Shown here one piece after another: positions 1-7,737 of a stretch of DNA of 43,320 bases (its first letter is position 1; every line of letters starts with the position of its first letter). A program made the position numbers and the translations under genes. Location: contig JAJDTR010000169.1 in the NCBI GenBank assembly GCA_022827055.1, forward strand, positions 1-43,320. The letters run 5' to 3'. The stretch is from Candidatus Poribacteria bacterium (GTDB lineage Bacteria > Poribacteria > WGA-4E > JAJDTR01). The notes below the pieces were generated by a model, which saw only the letters and a program-made list of their open reading frames with translations, was not told the DNA's origin and made no database searches.

Positions 1-18
1 AAAACGTCGGGGCAAGAA

Positions 19-90
19 GATCTCTATGGGAGCTCTATCGCGTTCGTTATCCACTCACTTGATCACTCACTATCCGTTCGCTTGATTCCC
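19..90 (-). repeat. Dispersed intergenic repeat, copy A, with two 23-nt tandem units
   Basis: Two adjacent 23-nt units (43-65 and 66-88) share the pattern CTC..TATCC.TTC.CTTGAT and directly follow a CTCTATCGCG block (33-42). The same two-part design (a GCGATAGAG core next to 23-nt units) recurs at 18582-18720, 27203-27240 and 30090-30173, so this is a family and not chance. The units do not encode a conserved peptide, and there are no spacers of CRISPR type between them. It lies upstream of the first glycosyltransferase gene; no other gene is seen in 1-221. Confidence 0.6.
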
Positions 91-221
91 TCCTACATGG
101 AAATGTGAGGCAGTTACTTGCTGAAAGAATTATCCCGACAGAATAATGGCGTGATAGAATTTCAACGGTGTAGGTTGGGCTAGAAATCTCCATCACATGG
201 AATTTACTCGCGCTCAAACTA

Positions 222-1214
222 ATGGACAACAAGCCTGCCATTTCCATTGTCATTCCCGTGTTCAACGAGGAAGACAATGTTCAATTACTCTATCAACAGA
301 TTCGAAAAGTGTGCGAATCGCTGCAGCAATCTTATGAGATTGTTTTCGTTGATGACGGAAGCCGCGATCGAACATTCGAGATACTGGAAGAGATTCACAG
401 CAATGACCCCCGCTTGAAGGCAATCCGCTTCAGAAAAAACTACGGTCAAACTGCGGCAATGGCGGCGGGTTTTGAATTTGCGCGCGGCGAAGTCGTGATT
501 AGCATGGACGGAGATTTACAGAATGATCCCGCAGATATTCCACGTCTCTTGGCGAAGATGGATGAAGGCTACGACATTGTCTGTGGTTGGAGAAAGAACC
601 GCCAAGACAAACTCTGGTCTCGACGTGTACCGTCTGTAGCAGCAAATTGGTTGATTGGCAAGGTTACGGGCGTTCAGATACATGATAACGGGTGCTCGCT
701 CAAGGCGTATAGGGCATCTGTCATCAAGAATGTCACACTTTATGGAGAGATGCACCGTTTCATTCCTGCTATGTCAACACTGGCAGGGGCGCGCATTGCA
801 GAGATTCCCGTGAATCACCATCCGCGTCGTTTTGGAAAAAGTAAATATGGGATTGGGCGAGTTTGGCGCGTTGCACTTGACATTATCACAGTGAAGACCC
901 TCACAGGCTTTGCATCACGCCCCGGATTATGGTTCGCCATGCTTGGCATTCCCGCTTTCGTTTTTGGTTTCTCCACAATCCTCGTCGCGGCTGTTGCGCT
1001 CTTGTCGGACACTTTGAGGTCATGGAGCGTTCCGTTCACTTGCGGTTTATTGTGGGTGTTCTTGGGCGTACATTTACTCTCAATCGGGCTTGTAGCCGAA
1101 CTAGCGTTGAAAACGGGAGATTACCTCCCCAAACTGGATGTGCGTCCGTCTGTCACGGTGCTGGTGGCACGTGGAGGTGTCAATCATCGACGAAGCAAGG
1201 TAGAACCGGGATAA
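222..1214 (+). CDS. GT2 family glycosyltransferase (DPM1/GtrB/ArnC-like), membrane-anchored
   Basis: Likely transfers a sugar from a nucleotide donor to a polyprenyl phosphate on the cytoplasmic face of the membrane. The N-terminal GT-A domain is complete: SIVIPVFNEEDNV at about residues 8-20, VDDGSRDRT at about 43-51, and the metal-binding MDGDLQNDP motif near residue 95. Two hydrophobic helices near 236-258 and 271-293 give the two-TM tail usual for DPM1/GtrB-type enzymes, and the length (330 aa) fits. No clear Shine-Dalgarno sequence precedes the ATG. The stop codon is one base before the ATG of the next GT2 gene, so the two are almost certainly co-translated. The exact sugar and lipid acceptor cannot be read from the sequence. 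Confidence 0.9.
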   Translation: MDNKPAISIVIPVFNEEDNVQLLYQQIRKVCESLQQSYEIVFVDDGSRDRTFEILEEIHSNDPRLKAIRFRKNYGQTAAMAAGFEFARGEVVISMDGDLQNDPADIPRLLAKMDEGYDIVCGWRKNRQDKLWSRRVPSVAANWLIGKVTGVQIHDNGCSLKAYRASVIKNVTLYGEMHRFIPAMSTLAGARIAEIPVNHHPRRFGKSKYGIGRVWRVALDIITVKTLTGFASRPGLWFAMLGIPAFVFGFSTILVAAVALLSDTLRSWSVPFTCGLLWVFLGVHLLSIGLVAELALKTGDYLPKLDVRPSVTVLVARGGVNHRRSKVEPG

Positions 1215-1215
1215 T

Positions 1216-2166
1216 ATGCAGTCCGCGAACGATGTAACGCTTTCAGTCATAATTCCAATAACCGAGCGGTATGACGACCTCCGGAAACTCTACCTCCACT
1301 ATGAGGAAGCGCTTGCGGCCAGCAACCATTCGCACGAACTCATCTTTGTCTTGGATGGCGTTAATCTGGCGGCACTCGAGATCTTAAAGGATTTGAAGAG
1401 CGAATTTCCGCAGGTTGAAGTTATTACGACGAATCGAAGGGTTGGCGAAGCAACAGCTCTCGCTATCGGATTTGAGCGTGCCTTGGGCTCAACCATTCTG
1501 ACGCTCGCGCCCTTTCTGCAGATTGAACCGACTGAAATTAATCGCGTCCTTCAGGAATTCCGCGATGGAGAATACGATTTGGTAATATCGCGGCGAGAGC
1601 CCCGAATTGACTCGGTTCTCAATCGGCTCCAGTCTTGGATTTTCCACCGGCTTACGCGAATACTGACGAAGTTAAGCTATCATGACATCGGCTGTCGGTT
1701 GCGCGTTATGAGGCGGGATGTCGTGGAGGAGGTTCGACTCTACGGCGATCTTCACCAATTTTTGCCGTTTTTGGCTTATCAGCGAGGATTTAGAGTGGCG
1801 GAGGTTCCGGTACGTCAAAGCGAAACTGACAAGAAGCGGAGAGCGGGTCATCCCGGTACTTGGTTGAAAAGGTTGCTGGATCTCTTTACCCTGTTTTTCC
1901 TTTTCAAGTTTACGAAAAGACCGCTAAGATTTTTTGGGTTGATCGGCTCAGGGCTAATTGGTGCCGGAGGGTTGATTGCGGCTGTTACGGTTGCTCTTCA
2001 ACTCACGGGGCATGAAACTATCGCAGGGCGCCCATTTCTCATCTTGGGAATGTTACTGGTGGTTTTGGGCGTTCAACTATTTTCCATCGGCCTGCTTGGC
2101 GAGATTATTGTTTTTACGCACGCTCGGAAGATCAAGGATTATACTGTGTCAAAGATTCTTGAATAA
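1216..2166 (+). CDS. GT2-fold glycosyltransferase paralogue with degraded active site
   Basis: This protein is a paralogue of the gene before it, with the same layout: GT-A domain (SVIIPITERYDDL near residue 9) and two C-terminal membrane helices at about 236-258 and 270-292. The key motifs have decayed. The DxD region MDGDLQNDP of the neighbour is LAPFLQIEP here, and VDDGSRDRT is VLDGVNLAA. Without the metal-binding aspartates it is probably not a catalyst by the usual mechanism. It may be a non-catalytic partner or regulator of the upstream enzyme, which the one-base gap between the genes would suit. That role is inference; the fold and the missing residues are seen directly. Confidence 0.85.
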   Translation: MQSANDVTLSVIIPITERYDDLRKLYLHYEEALAASNHSHELIFVLDGVNLAALEILKDLKSEFPQVEVITTNRRVGEATALAIGFERALGSTILTLAPFLQIEPTEINRVLQEFRDGEYDLVISRREPRIDSVLNRLQSWIFHRLTRILTKLSYHDIGCRLRVMRRDVVEEVRLYGDLHQFLPFLAYQRGFRVAEVPVRQSETDKKRRAGHPGTWLKRLLDLFTLFFLFKFTKRPLRFFGLIGSGLIGAGGLIAAVTVALQLTGHETIAGRPFLILGMLLVVLGVQLFSIGLLGEIIVFTHARKIKDYTVSKILE

Positions 2167-2594
2167 GAAGGATTGGAAAATCAAAAGCAAGTGTACGATC
2201 ACTACTGCTGCTTTTCTTTGGTCGATTGCGAGCGAGAGTGATTTGAGGAAATTTCCCACTGCGATGAAGCCACAAGATAGTCCTATTTAATCCTTCATTA
2301 GCTCGTACAACACCCACCCGCGACACGAAATCTTCGACTAATTCAACTATGGTTTCTTCCGCGAGCAATTTCTTTCTTAACCAACATTAATACTAAATTC
2401 CTCACGAGTCAGGAGAATATACCCAATCCTTACATTGCCCCAGTCGATGCCAGAAGTCGGACAAAGTTCCCGTCACTATGGGCACATTGTCGCAGACTTG
2501 TTGCGAAAAATGCCATCTTAATAATTGACGTTACAACGCAAACAGATTACGATTCCCCGCGTAAGGGAAATTAAATCTATAAGGAGATTTCACA
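2167..2594. other. Gene-free stretch
   Basis: I see no supportable gene here. The short open frames lack ribosome binding sites and family motifs. The end of the stretch holds the AAGGAG ribosome binding site (2581-2586) of the broken small membrane-protein gene that follows. Confidence 0.5.
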
Positions 2595-2965
2595 ATGGAG
2601 GAGATTATCAGAACCTGTTTGAAAAGTCCGGAATCGCCTTAGAGAAAGGCTATTTTGGGGTAAAAGTCTTGAAAATCCGATGATTTTGACCCTCAAATGA
2701 CCAAAAATGGCTTTGCTACCTACTTTTCAAACAGGCTCTCAAGGACTGGCAAGCTCTCATCGGCTTCGGAATAGCTATTGCGATTTTTGTGTGGAAGGTT
2801 CCAAGCAAGAACGATCTGAAGGATGTTCGATCTGAAATGAAGGAACTTCGCACTGAAATGAAATCCGACAATGTCGTTCTTGCACAAAAAGTGGACACAC
2901 TCAACCAGAACTTTATTGACCACCTGAATCTTCACGTAACAGGCAAACAGAAAACTCCCGATTGA
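2595..2965 (+). pseudogene. Small membrane/coiled-coil protein gene interrupted by a miniature element
   Basis: An ATG at 2595 with an AAGGAG site (2581-2586) begins MEEII and then runs into a 128-bp inverted-repeat element carrying an in-frame TAG. If the element (2611-2738) and one copy of the flanking TCA triplet are removed, the frame is restored exactly. The result is a 79-aa protein: MEEIIKDWQ, a membrane helix (LIGFGIAIAIFVW, about residues 11-23), then a charged stretch with regular hydrophobic spacing (LKDVRSEMKELRTEMKSD, about 31-48) likely to form a coiled coil, ending at the TGA at 2963-2965. One TM helix plus a cytoplasmic coiled coil resembles small membrane-attached accessory proteins, but I do not recognise the family. 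The downstream part has no obvious new start, so the gene is probably inactive. Confidence 0.7.
2611..2738. mobile_element. 128-bp miniature inverted-repeat element (IS5/IS1031-like MITE)
   Basis: The ends are GAACCTGTTTGAAAAG (2611-2626) and CTTTTCAAACAGGCTC (2723-2738), inverted repeats matching at 15 of 16 positions. They are flanked by the direct repeat TCA (2608-2610 and 2739-2741). Precise removal restores an open reading frame, which proves the boundaries. It encodes no protein, so it must have been moved by a transposase elsewhere. A 3-bp duplication of form TNA is what the IS1031 subgroup of IS5 elements makes, so that group is the likely driver (inference). No second copy was seen in this window. 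Confidence 0.8.
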
Positions 2966-3182
2966 AAATACCAGACGACACTGCCCAAGCGAAAAGAACA
3001 TCCGCGGAACATTTCATGCCGTGATATCGTTTCTTCAATCACACCATTTGTACTACGTGAATCCGCATTAGCAATTCTTTCGGTGGTTTGACTTAGCCAA
3101 GTCCCCCGTCGCGTTGGGCACGAGAAACAAACGCATTCTATTCAGCTTTCCCATATCGTGCAGCACGAGGCGCTCCCGTGCA

Positions 3183-3776
3183 TTAGGACAGTGCGTCCTT
3201 CAACTCATGCGTTGACTCAGCGAGAGTGCCCATCAAATAACGCGCCGGATTATCAGGGCTTCGATGCGGCGCCGGCTCGTTGGCGGGTATCATCTCCAGA
3301 GTGATAAGCGCGGGGCCATCTTCGTTCAAAATACTCGGCAGAGACGCATCAAGCGATTCTGCCGTGTTGAAGTCGTAAACTTTCTCCAATCCCACCCCCT
3401 TGGCAATCGCCGAAAAACTGAACCCTGAACGTCCCGGAATGTGCTGATTGCCCGTCACCTCATATGTCCCATTGTGACAAACAAAGAGGTAGAAGTTCCG
3501 CGCAGGCTTCGCCAAACCCGCCATAGTCGCAAGCGTACCCAAACACATCAACATGCTTCCATCCCCGTTGAGCGCCAGCACTTTTCGATCAGGCTGAGCC
3601 AGAGCGATGCCGAGAGCAAAGTCAGCCGCGTGTCCCATTGCACTCCCCACGGAGGCGTAATCGAGCAGGTGGTCGGAAAGCTTACTCCACGGCATAGTGG
3701 TGCCCATGCTCGTAACCATCACTTCATCCGTTCGATATTTCGCAAGAATCTTCAAACATTCCTCTTTATCAATCAT
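3183..3776 (-). CDS. Thiamine-diphosphate enzyme, sulfopyruvate/phosphonopyruvate decarboxylase beta-type subunit
   Basis: A 197-aa protein matching the C-terminal, ThDP-binding half of decarboxylases. It has GSAMGHAADFALGIALA (about residues 44-60) and the ThDP-Mg motif starting GDGS at 71 and ending with HNGTYEVTG (N102). Stand-alone halves of this size are typical of the ComE/sulfopyruvate decarboxylase beta subunit, which works with a separate alpha subunit that supplies the catalytic glutamate. No alpha subunit gene is adjacent: the next gene upstream on this strand is a DUF4861 lipoprotein. The substrate could be sulfopyruvate, phosphonopyruvate or another 2-oxo acid; the sequence does not decide. 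Confidence 0.8.
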   Translation of the reverse strand: MIDKEECLKILAKYRTDEVMVTSMGTTMPWSKLSDHLLDYASVGSAMGHAADFALGIALAQPDRKVLALNGDGSMLMCLGTLATMAGLAKPARNFYLFVCHNGTYEVTGNQHIPGRSGFSFSAIAKGVGLEKVYDFNTAESLDASLPSILNEDGPALITLEMIPANEPAPHRSPDNPARYLMGTLAESTHELKDALS

Positions 3777-3962
3777 AGTTTCTAGTTCCTCACAGTATAT
3801 CTCTTATTCTAGCATTACTTGAGTTTGACTCGGTACATTTGAGCAGTATATTAGACGGTGTCAATCAAACGCTCCGGAAAAGTGGGTGAAATTTTCACCA
3901 TCTGGTATTTTTGGTTGACTTGTGAAAAGGTCGGTAGCGGCTTCCAGTGTCACCACTGAGGG

Positions 3963-4006
3963 AAGGCGATAGTAAATCCCGTGCGACCGAGATTCCATAG
4001 TTAATC
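3963..4006 (+). repeat. Dispersed intergenic repeat, core-only copy
   Basis: AAGGCGATAGTAAATCCCG followed by TGCGACCGAGATTCCATAG matches the core block at 30130-30173 (AAGGCGAAAGGAAATCCCG, then TGCGATAGAGTTACCATAG) and the one at 18671-18720. The 23-nt tandem units seen in other copies are absent here. The surrounding 3777-4193 has no gene that I can support. Confidence 0.55.
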
Positions 4007-4193
4007 ACACCCGTCTAGCCCGATCCGCGTACAAGATAAAGAAATCAGACAGGTAACACGACATCCGAAAAATGCGAATTCCACAATTTCCGACAGGCAG
4101 TCGCCGAGGCAAAGTGATCGAAGGCCACTTTAGCTCCCACGGTTGTGGAGGCAGATTAGCACTACGTCAATCCCACCCTTCAATTCGGGGCGT

Positions 4194-5669
4194 TTACTCG
4201 TCCGCCTGATCGCCACTCTCCTCTCCTGCCTTCGCTTCCTTCTCAGACATTTCCGACAATAATTTCAGCACTGGAGGTGCGTTAAGCGCAGTCGCAGTGA
4301 TTTGGGCATACTCATCAAACTCATCCTTCGCACCGAGCCCATCCACTGCGTCCCCCCAAAGCGAAAATGCGTAATATCTCAGGAGGCCACTCTCATTCGG
4401 ACGCAACAGCGCCACGATTGAACCCATTTCGGAATCAAGCGAAGTTAAATCCTCATATCTCTGATATCGATCAGTGGGAAAAATTACACCCATACCACAC
4501 TTCTTGGAATATGAGGTAGTATGCGTGTCACCCCACGTCCATAACCACCCGTTGGCTCCATCCTTTCCAACTCCGCCTTTGAGAGCCGGTATCCCTGTCG
4601 CGATCCAATGATTCGATGCGATGCCACTGATATTGATACGGTGTTCAATCCAACGATTGCCGCCGTAAATCATCACGGTTGATGTTACACCTATCGTCCC
4701 GCTACTGAGCCGCCAATTCGGGATGATCCGTTGAACAACCGATCTCACGGGACCGTCGGCAAGGACCCGTACATAGTCCGCCACTCCCGTTGGAACAATG
4801 CGTTTCTGACCATTTTCATCCCACAGCGCGAATCCACCGCAACCGATCGAATAATTCTCCGAGATTAGCGGAATCATAACCGCGTCACTCTCGACAGATT
4901 GAGCGGTTCTCTGATTTACCAATCGATCAATAGACAATTCCTCCCCTCTATAGATTTTCAGGTCGTCATCATCTTTGCGGACTAAGTACCTTTGTTGATT
5001 GTCTTGACTGTGTATCATCCAACTAGAGAATGGTTTCAGAATCTCGACCACGGTGTTTCGAGAAATCGGAATGTTGTTTCTATCAAATTCCCTTCGCAAT
5101 TCCGGTGAGACGGATTTTCGATATCCTAAATCACCCTGGAATCGTGACTCAACACTCAGCAAGAGATCTGTTTGTTTACCGTACGGTTGAATGGCTCCGT
5201 TTTGCAGGAGGCGGTACGCCGCCAACTCGGATTCCAGTGCGGCTATGCCGCCCAATTCCGGGAATATGCCCGCCCGAGTGCGCTTGTGAAAACCAAGCAT
5301 CACCGCTACCGGGTTGTCCGGAGTATATCGGATTGTAAATACCTTGGTTTCTTGTGGTTCAAGGTTGGCAAGGAATACCAACTCATCCTTTTGCCCATCA
5401 TAGTTTAAATCGTCCGCTTGACTTGGGATTTCTTCCGGGGGTTGGCCAGAAACGACGAGGTAGGCGTCAAACGAAAAGTCGGGAGCGATTTCCCGTAACT
5501 CATTAAGAGAAACCACAACCGGGACATCTCTTCGTTGGATTGGCAGCGTGTTTTGGACGGTGAGTTTTATTTGCGGAATTTTTCTATTTCTGCTGCCGGG
5601 AGGAGCACAACCAACAAATCCAATTATGAGAACCAGAACGCAACAGTGACGCCAGTTGAGTTTAATCAA
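4194..5669 (-). CDS. DUF4861-type lipoprotein
   Basis: A 491-aa exported lipoprotein. The start is a TTG at 5669 (9 nt after TAAGGAG), followed by KLNWRHCC and a hydrophobic stretch ending GFVGC, a lipobox-like site with the lipidated Cys near residue 21. The mature protein opens with LTVQNTLPIQRRDVPVVVSL and then DDLNYDGQKDELVFLANLEP (about residues 87-106), the hallmark of DUF4861 proteins. The rest looks beta-rich. DUF4861 proteins are found near polysaccharide-degrading genes, so a role in handling uronic-acid or pectin-like glycans at the cell surface is plausible but not proven. The acidic tail (EKEAKAGEESGDQADE) is unusual. Confidence 0.7.
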   Translation of the reverse strand: MIKLNWRHCCVLVLIIGFVGCAPPGSRNRKIPQIKLTVQNTLPIQRRDVPVVVSLNELREIAPDFSFDAYLVVSGQPPEEIPSQADDLNYDGQKDELVFLANLEPQETKVFTIRYTPDNPVAVMLGFHKRTRAGIFPELGGIAALESELAAYRLLQNGAIQPYGKQTDLLLSVESRFQGDLGYRKSVSPELRREFDRNNIPISRNTVVEILKPFSSWMIHSQDNQQRYLVRKDDDDLKIYRGEELSIDRLVNQRTAQSVESDAVMIPLISENYSIGCGGFALWDENGQKRIVPTGVADYVRVLADGPVRSVVQRIIPNWRLSSGTIGVTSTVMIYGGNRWIEHRINISGIASNHWIATGIPALKGGVGKDGANGWLWTWGDTHTTSYSKKCGMGVIFPTDRYQRYEDLTSLDSEMGSIVALLRPNESGLLRYYAFSLWGDAVDGLGAKDEFDEYAQITATALNAPPVLKLLSEMSEKEAKAGEESGDQADE

Positions 5670-5792
5670 ACTGAATTGCTCCTTAAAACTAAAAATAAGT
5701 TATCAAAAAAGGTGCTTTTCCATTGTTGCACCGTTTCCGTGCCGGCAATGACATTCTATCATAGTCAATGGGGATTGCCAATTCAAAATCGC

Positions 5793-6935
5793 CTACGGAA
5801 GAGTTTCTAAGACCTGTTCAATCTCCTCGATCGTGTTATAATAGTGCGGTGACAGGCGCAAACCTCCGCGTTCGGCGGAAACCACATTGGCTCGTTTCAG
5901 CACTTCGTAAAGTTCGGTTGTCGAATACCGATTACTGCGGAACACAACGATACCTGATCTCTCCGATTCTTTCGTTGGGGTTGCCACATTGTACCCTTTG
6001 GATTGGAGCCCGTCAATCAAGCGTCCGGTCAAATCTAATACCCGCCTCTCAATGTGCGGCACACCGATTTCCAAGAGCAAATCAATGGCGGCGAACAATC
6101 CAAACAACCCTACGCTGTTGTATGATCCCTCCTCAAATCGTGTTGCGTCGAGTTTCGGTGTAAGATTGTAATTTAGGAAATCTCGAGGATTGACTACGCT
6201 TGCCCAGCCAAGATTTGTGTTGATTAGCTGATCCTGTCGTTCTTCCGCACAGTAAAAGATTGCCGCACCTTCTGGCGCACACAACCACTTGTGTCCGTCC
6301 GCAGCCAATATGTCAATGCAGCAGGCCTCCACGTCAACGTCAATCACGCCGACACTTTGAATCGCGTCCACGACGAACCAGATGCCCTTCGCTCGACATA
6401 TCTCCCCTATTCTCTGAATATCGTGTCGAAATCCGGATGCAAACTCCACATGGCTGATTGTTAGCACCCGAGTATTCGAGTCGATGGCAGCTTCCAGCTC
6501 ACCGATGGAAATCCGGCCGTCTCGTTCGGCAACCATTCGCGTTTCTACGCCGTGCCGCTCCTTCAAACTCCACCACGGATATACGTTCGCAGGAAATTCC
6601 ACGGCCGTGGTTACGACGTTTTCACCCACACGCCAGTCGATCCCGTTTGCCGCTAGAAGAATCCCCTGTGTAGTGTTTTTCATAAACGCAATTTTATCGG
6701 CGTTGGCGTGGATCAGTTTCGCCGCAGATTGACGGCAGGCTTCCGCTGTCGCAGCCCACTCCTCCGAATGAATAGCTCCGTCGTCGGTAGCATCGTTGAG
6801 AAACTCTCGCATGGCATCCCGTACGCGAAGAGATAGCGGTGCAATTCCCGCGTGATTCAAGTAGATGTGGTTCTCCGTTACCGGAAATTGCTCCCGCCAT
6901 TCATTCCAATTGATTATGGACGTTTCCCTTTTCAT
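5793..6935 (-). CDS. Class V aminotransferase (PLP-dependent, cysteine desulfurase/epimerase-like)
   Basis: A 380-aa PLP enzyme of the class V (IscS/isopenicillin N epimerase-like) fold. Visible features: the opening YLNHAGIAPLS (about 25-35), SHVEFASGFRHD (161-172), the cofactor-contacting FVVDAIQSVG (D190), and the Schiff-base lysine in ADGHKW (K216). There is no cysteine-bearing loop of the IscS type near the C terminus, so an aminotransferase, epimerase or lyase is likelier than a cysteine desulfurase. The ribosome binding site before ATG 6935 is weak. It is 45 bp downstream of the DUF423 gene on the same strand and may share its transcript. Confidence 0.85.
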   Translation of the reverse strand: MKRETSIINWNEWREQFPVTENHIYLNHAGIAPLSLRVRDAMREFLNDATDDGAIHSEEWAATAEACRQSAAKLIHANADKIAFMKNTTQGILLAANGIDWRVGENVVTTAVEFPANVYPWWSLKERHGVETRMVAERDGRISIGELEAAIDSNTRVLTISHVEFASGFRHDIQRIGEICRAKGIWFVVDAIQSVGVIDVDVEACCIDILAADGHKWLCAPEGAAIFYCAEERQDQLINTNLGWASVVNPRDFLNYNLTPKLDATRFEEGSYNSVGLFGLFAAIDLLLEIGVPHIERRVLDLTGRLIDGLQSKGYNVATPTKESERSGIVVFRSNRYSTTELYEVLKRANVVSAERGGLRLSPHYYNTIEEIEQVLETLP

Positions 6936-6980
6936 ATAAATTCACCGTCAACCGAAACGAATATTTCCAAATCGTATCAG

Positions 6981-7352
6981 TCATTGACTTCGCAACGCCG
7001 CCAACGCAAGCAAGAACCAGCCTACGATAAACGCCAAGCCGCCGATCGGCGTAATCGCGCCGAGTTGACGGACTCCAGTCAGACTCAGCGCATAGAGACT
7101 TCCGGAAAAAACGGCAATTCCGGCTACAAAGAGCCAACCGGCAGCGAGGACGAGTTGACTGTGCCACTGGGAAAAAGCCCAAGCAACCGCAATGAGTCCC
7201 AGAGCATGATACATCTGATAACGTGCGCCGATTTCAAAGATTGCCAACATTTCCGCCGAAAGCCTAGTTTTCAGCGCATGGGCGGCAAAGGCGCCTGTCG
7301 CCACCGAAAGCAGAGCGAAACCGGCGCCCAGAGAAAAGAAGATTCGTTGCAT
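6981..7352 (-). CDS. DUF423 family small membrane protein (YgdD-like)
   Basis: A 123-aa protein with four hydrophobic helices and the family signature: GAFAAHALKTRLS near the N terminus, ARYQMYHALGLI in the middle, and FSGSLYALSLTG followed by GAITPIGGLAFI near the C terminus. Length and helix count match the family. I take the ATG at 7352, nine bases after GGGAGG, over a GTG one codon upstream. Its function is not established; it is a conserved inner-membrane protein in many bacteria. It lies just upstream of the aminotransferase gene on the same strand. Confidence 0.93.
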   Translation of the reverse strand: MQRIFFSLGAGFALLSVATGAFAAHALKTRLSAEMLAIFEIGARYQMYHALGLIAVAWAFSQWHSQLVLAAGWLFVAGIAVFSGSLYALSLTGVRQLGAITPIGGLAFIVGWFLLALAALRSQ

Positions 7353-7659
7353 CACTGTTGTCCTCCCAATAAAAGAACCGCAATCAATTCACCGATAGAC
7401 AATTTTCCGCTAGCAGCAAAGTATACCATGCCTTGAACGATGCAGGTTGAAAGAAATCCTACATTGTGGGTCCGGCGTAGCTGGATTTGCAGTGAATCTC
7501 CCGGATTTCTGGATACCCAAATTCGCTGATACGGCTTACCTACTCTGTTTTCATTTAAGGTGTCTCCGTCTTTTCGCCGCTGATGTCCCGTACCCGTAAC
7601 ACCTCGATTTGATGCAATATTTTAGCGCGAATTTGTCCCATCCATTGCACACATTTGGC

Positions 7660-7688
7660 TTGCTTTTCCAATAGGCGTATGCTAAAAT
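7660..7688 (+). promoter_or_regulatory. Candidate sigma-70-type promoter for the EF-G-like gene
   Basis: TTGCTT (7660-7665) and TAAAAT (7683-7688) are separated by exactly 17 nt, about 50 bp before the ATG at 7738. A TAAGGAG site lies at 7718-7724. Both boxes deviate from consensus by two bases or fewer. Confidence 0.5.
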
Positions 7689-7737
7689 CACGCAACATTT
7701 GTGGTAGATTGACACCGTAAGGAGAACTCGCAACAAC

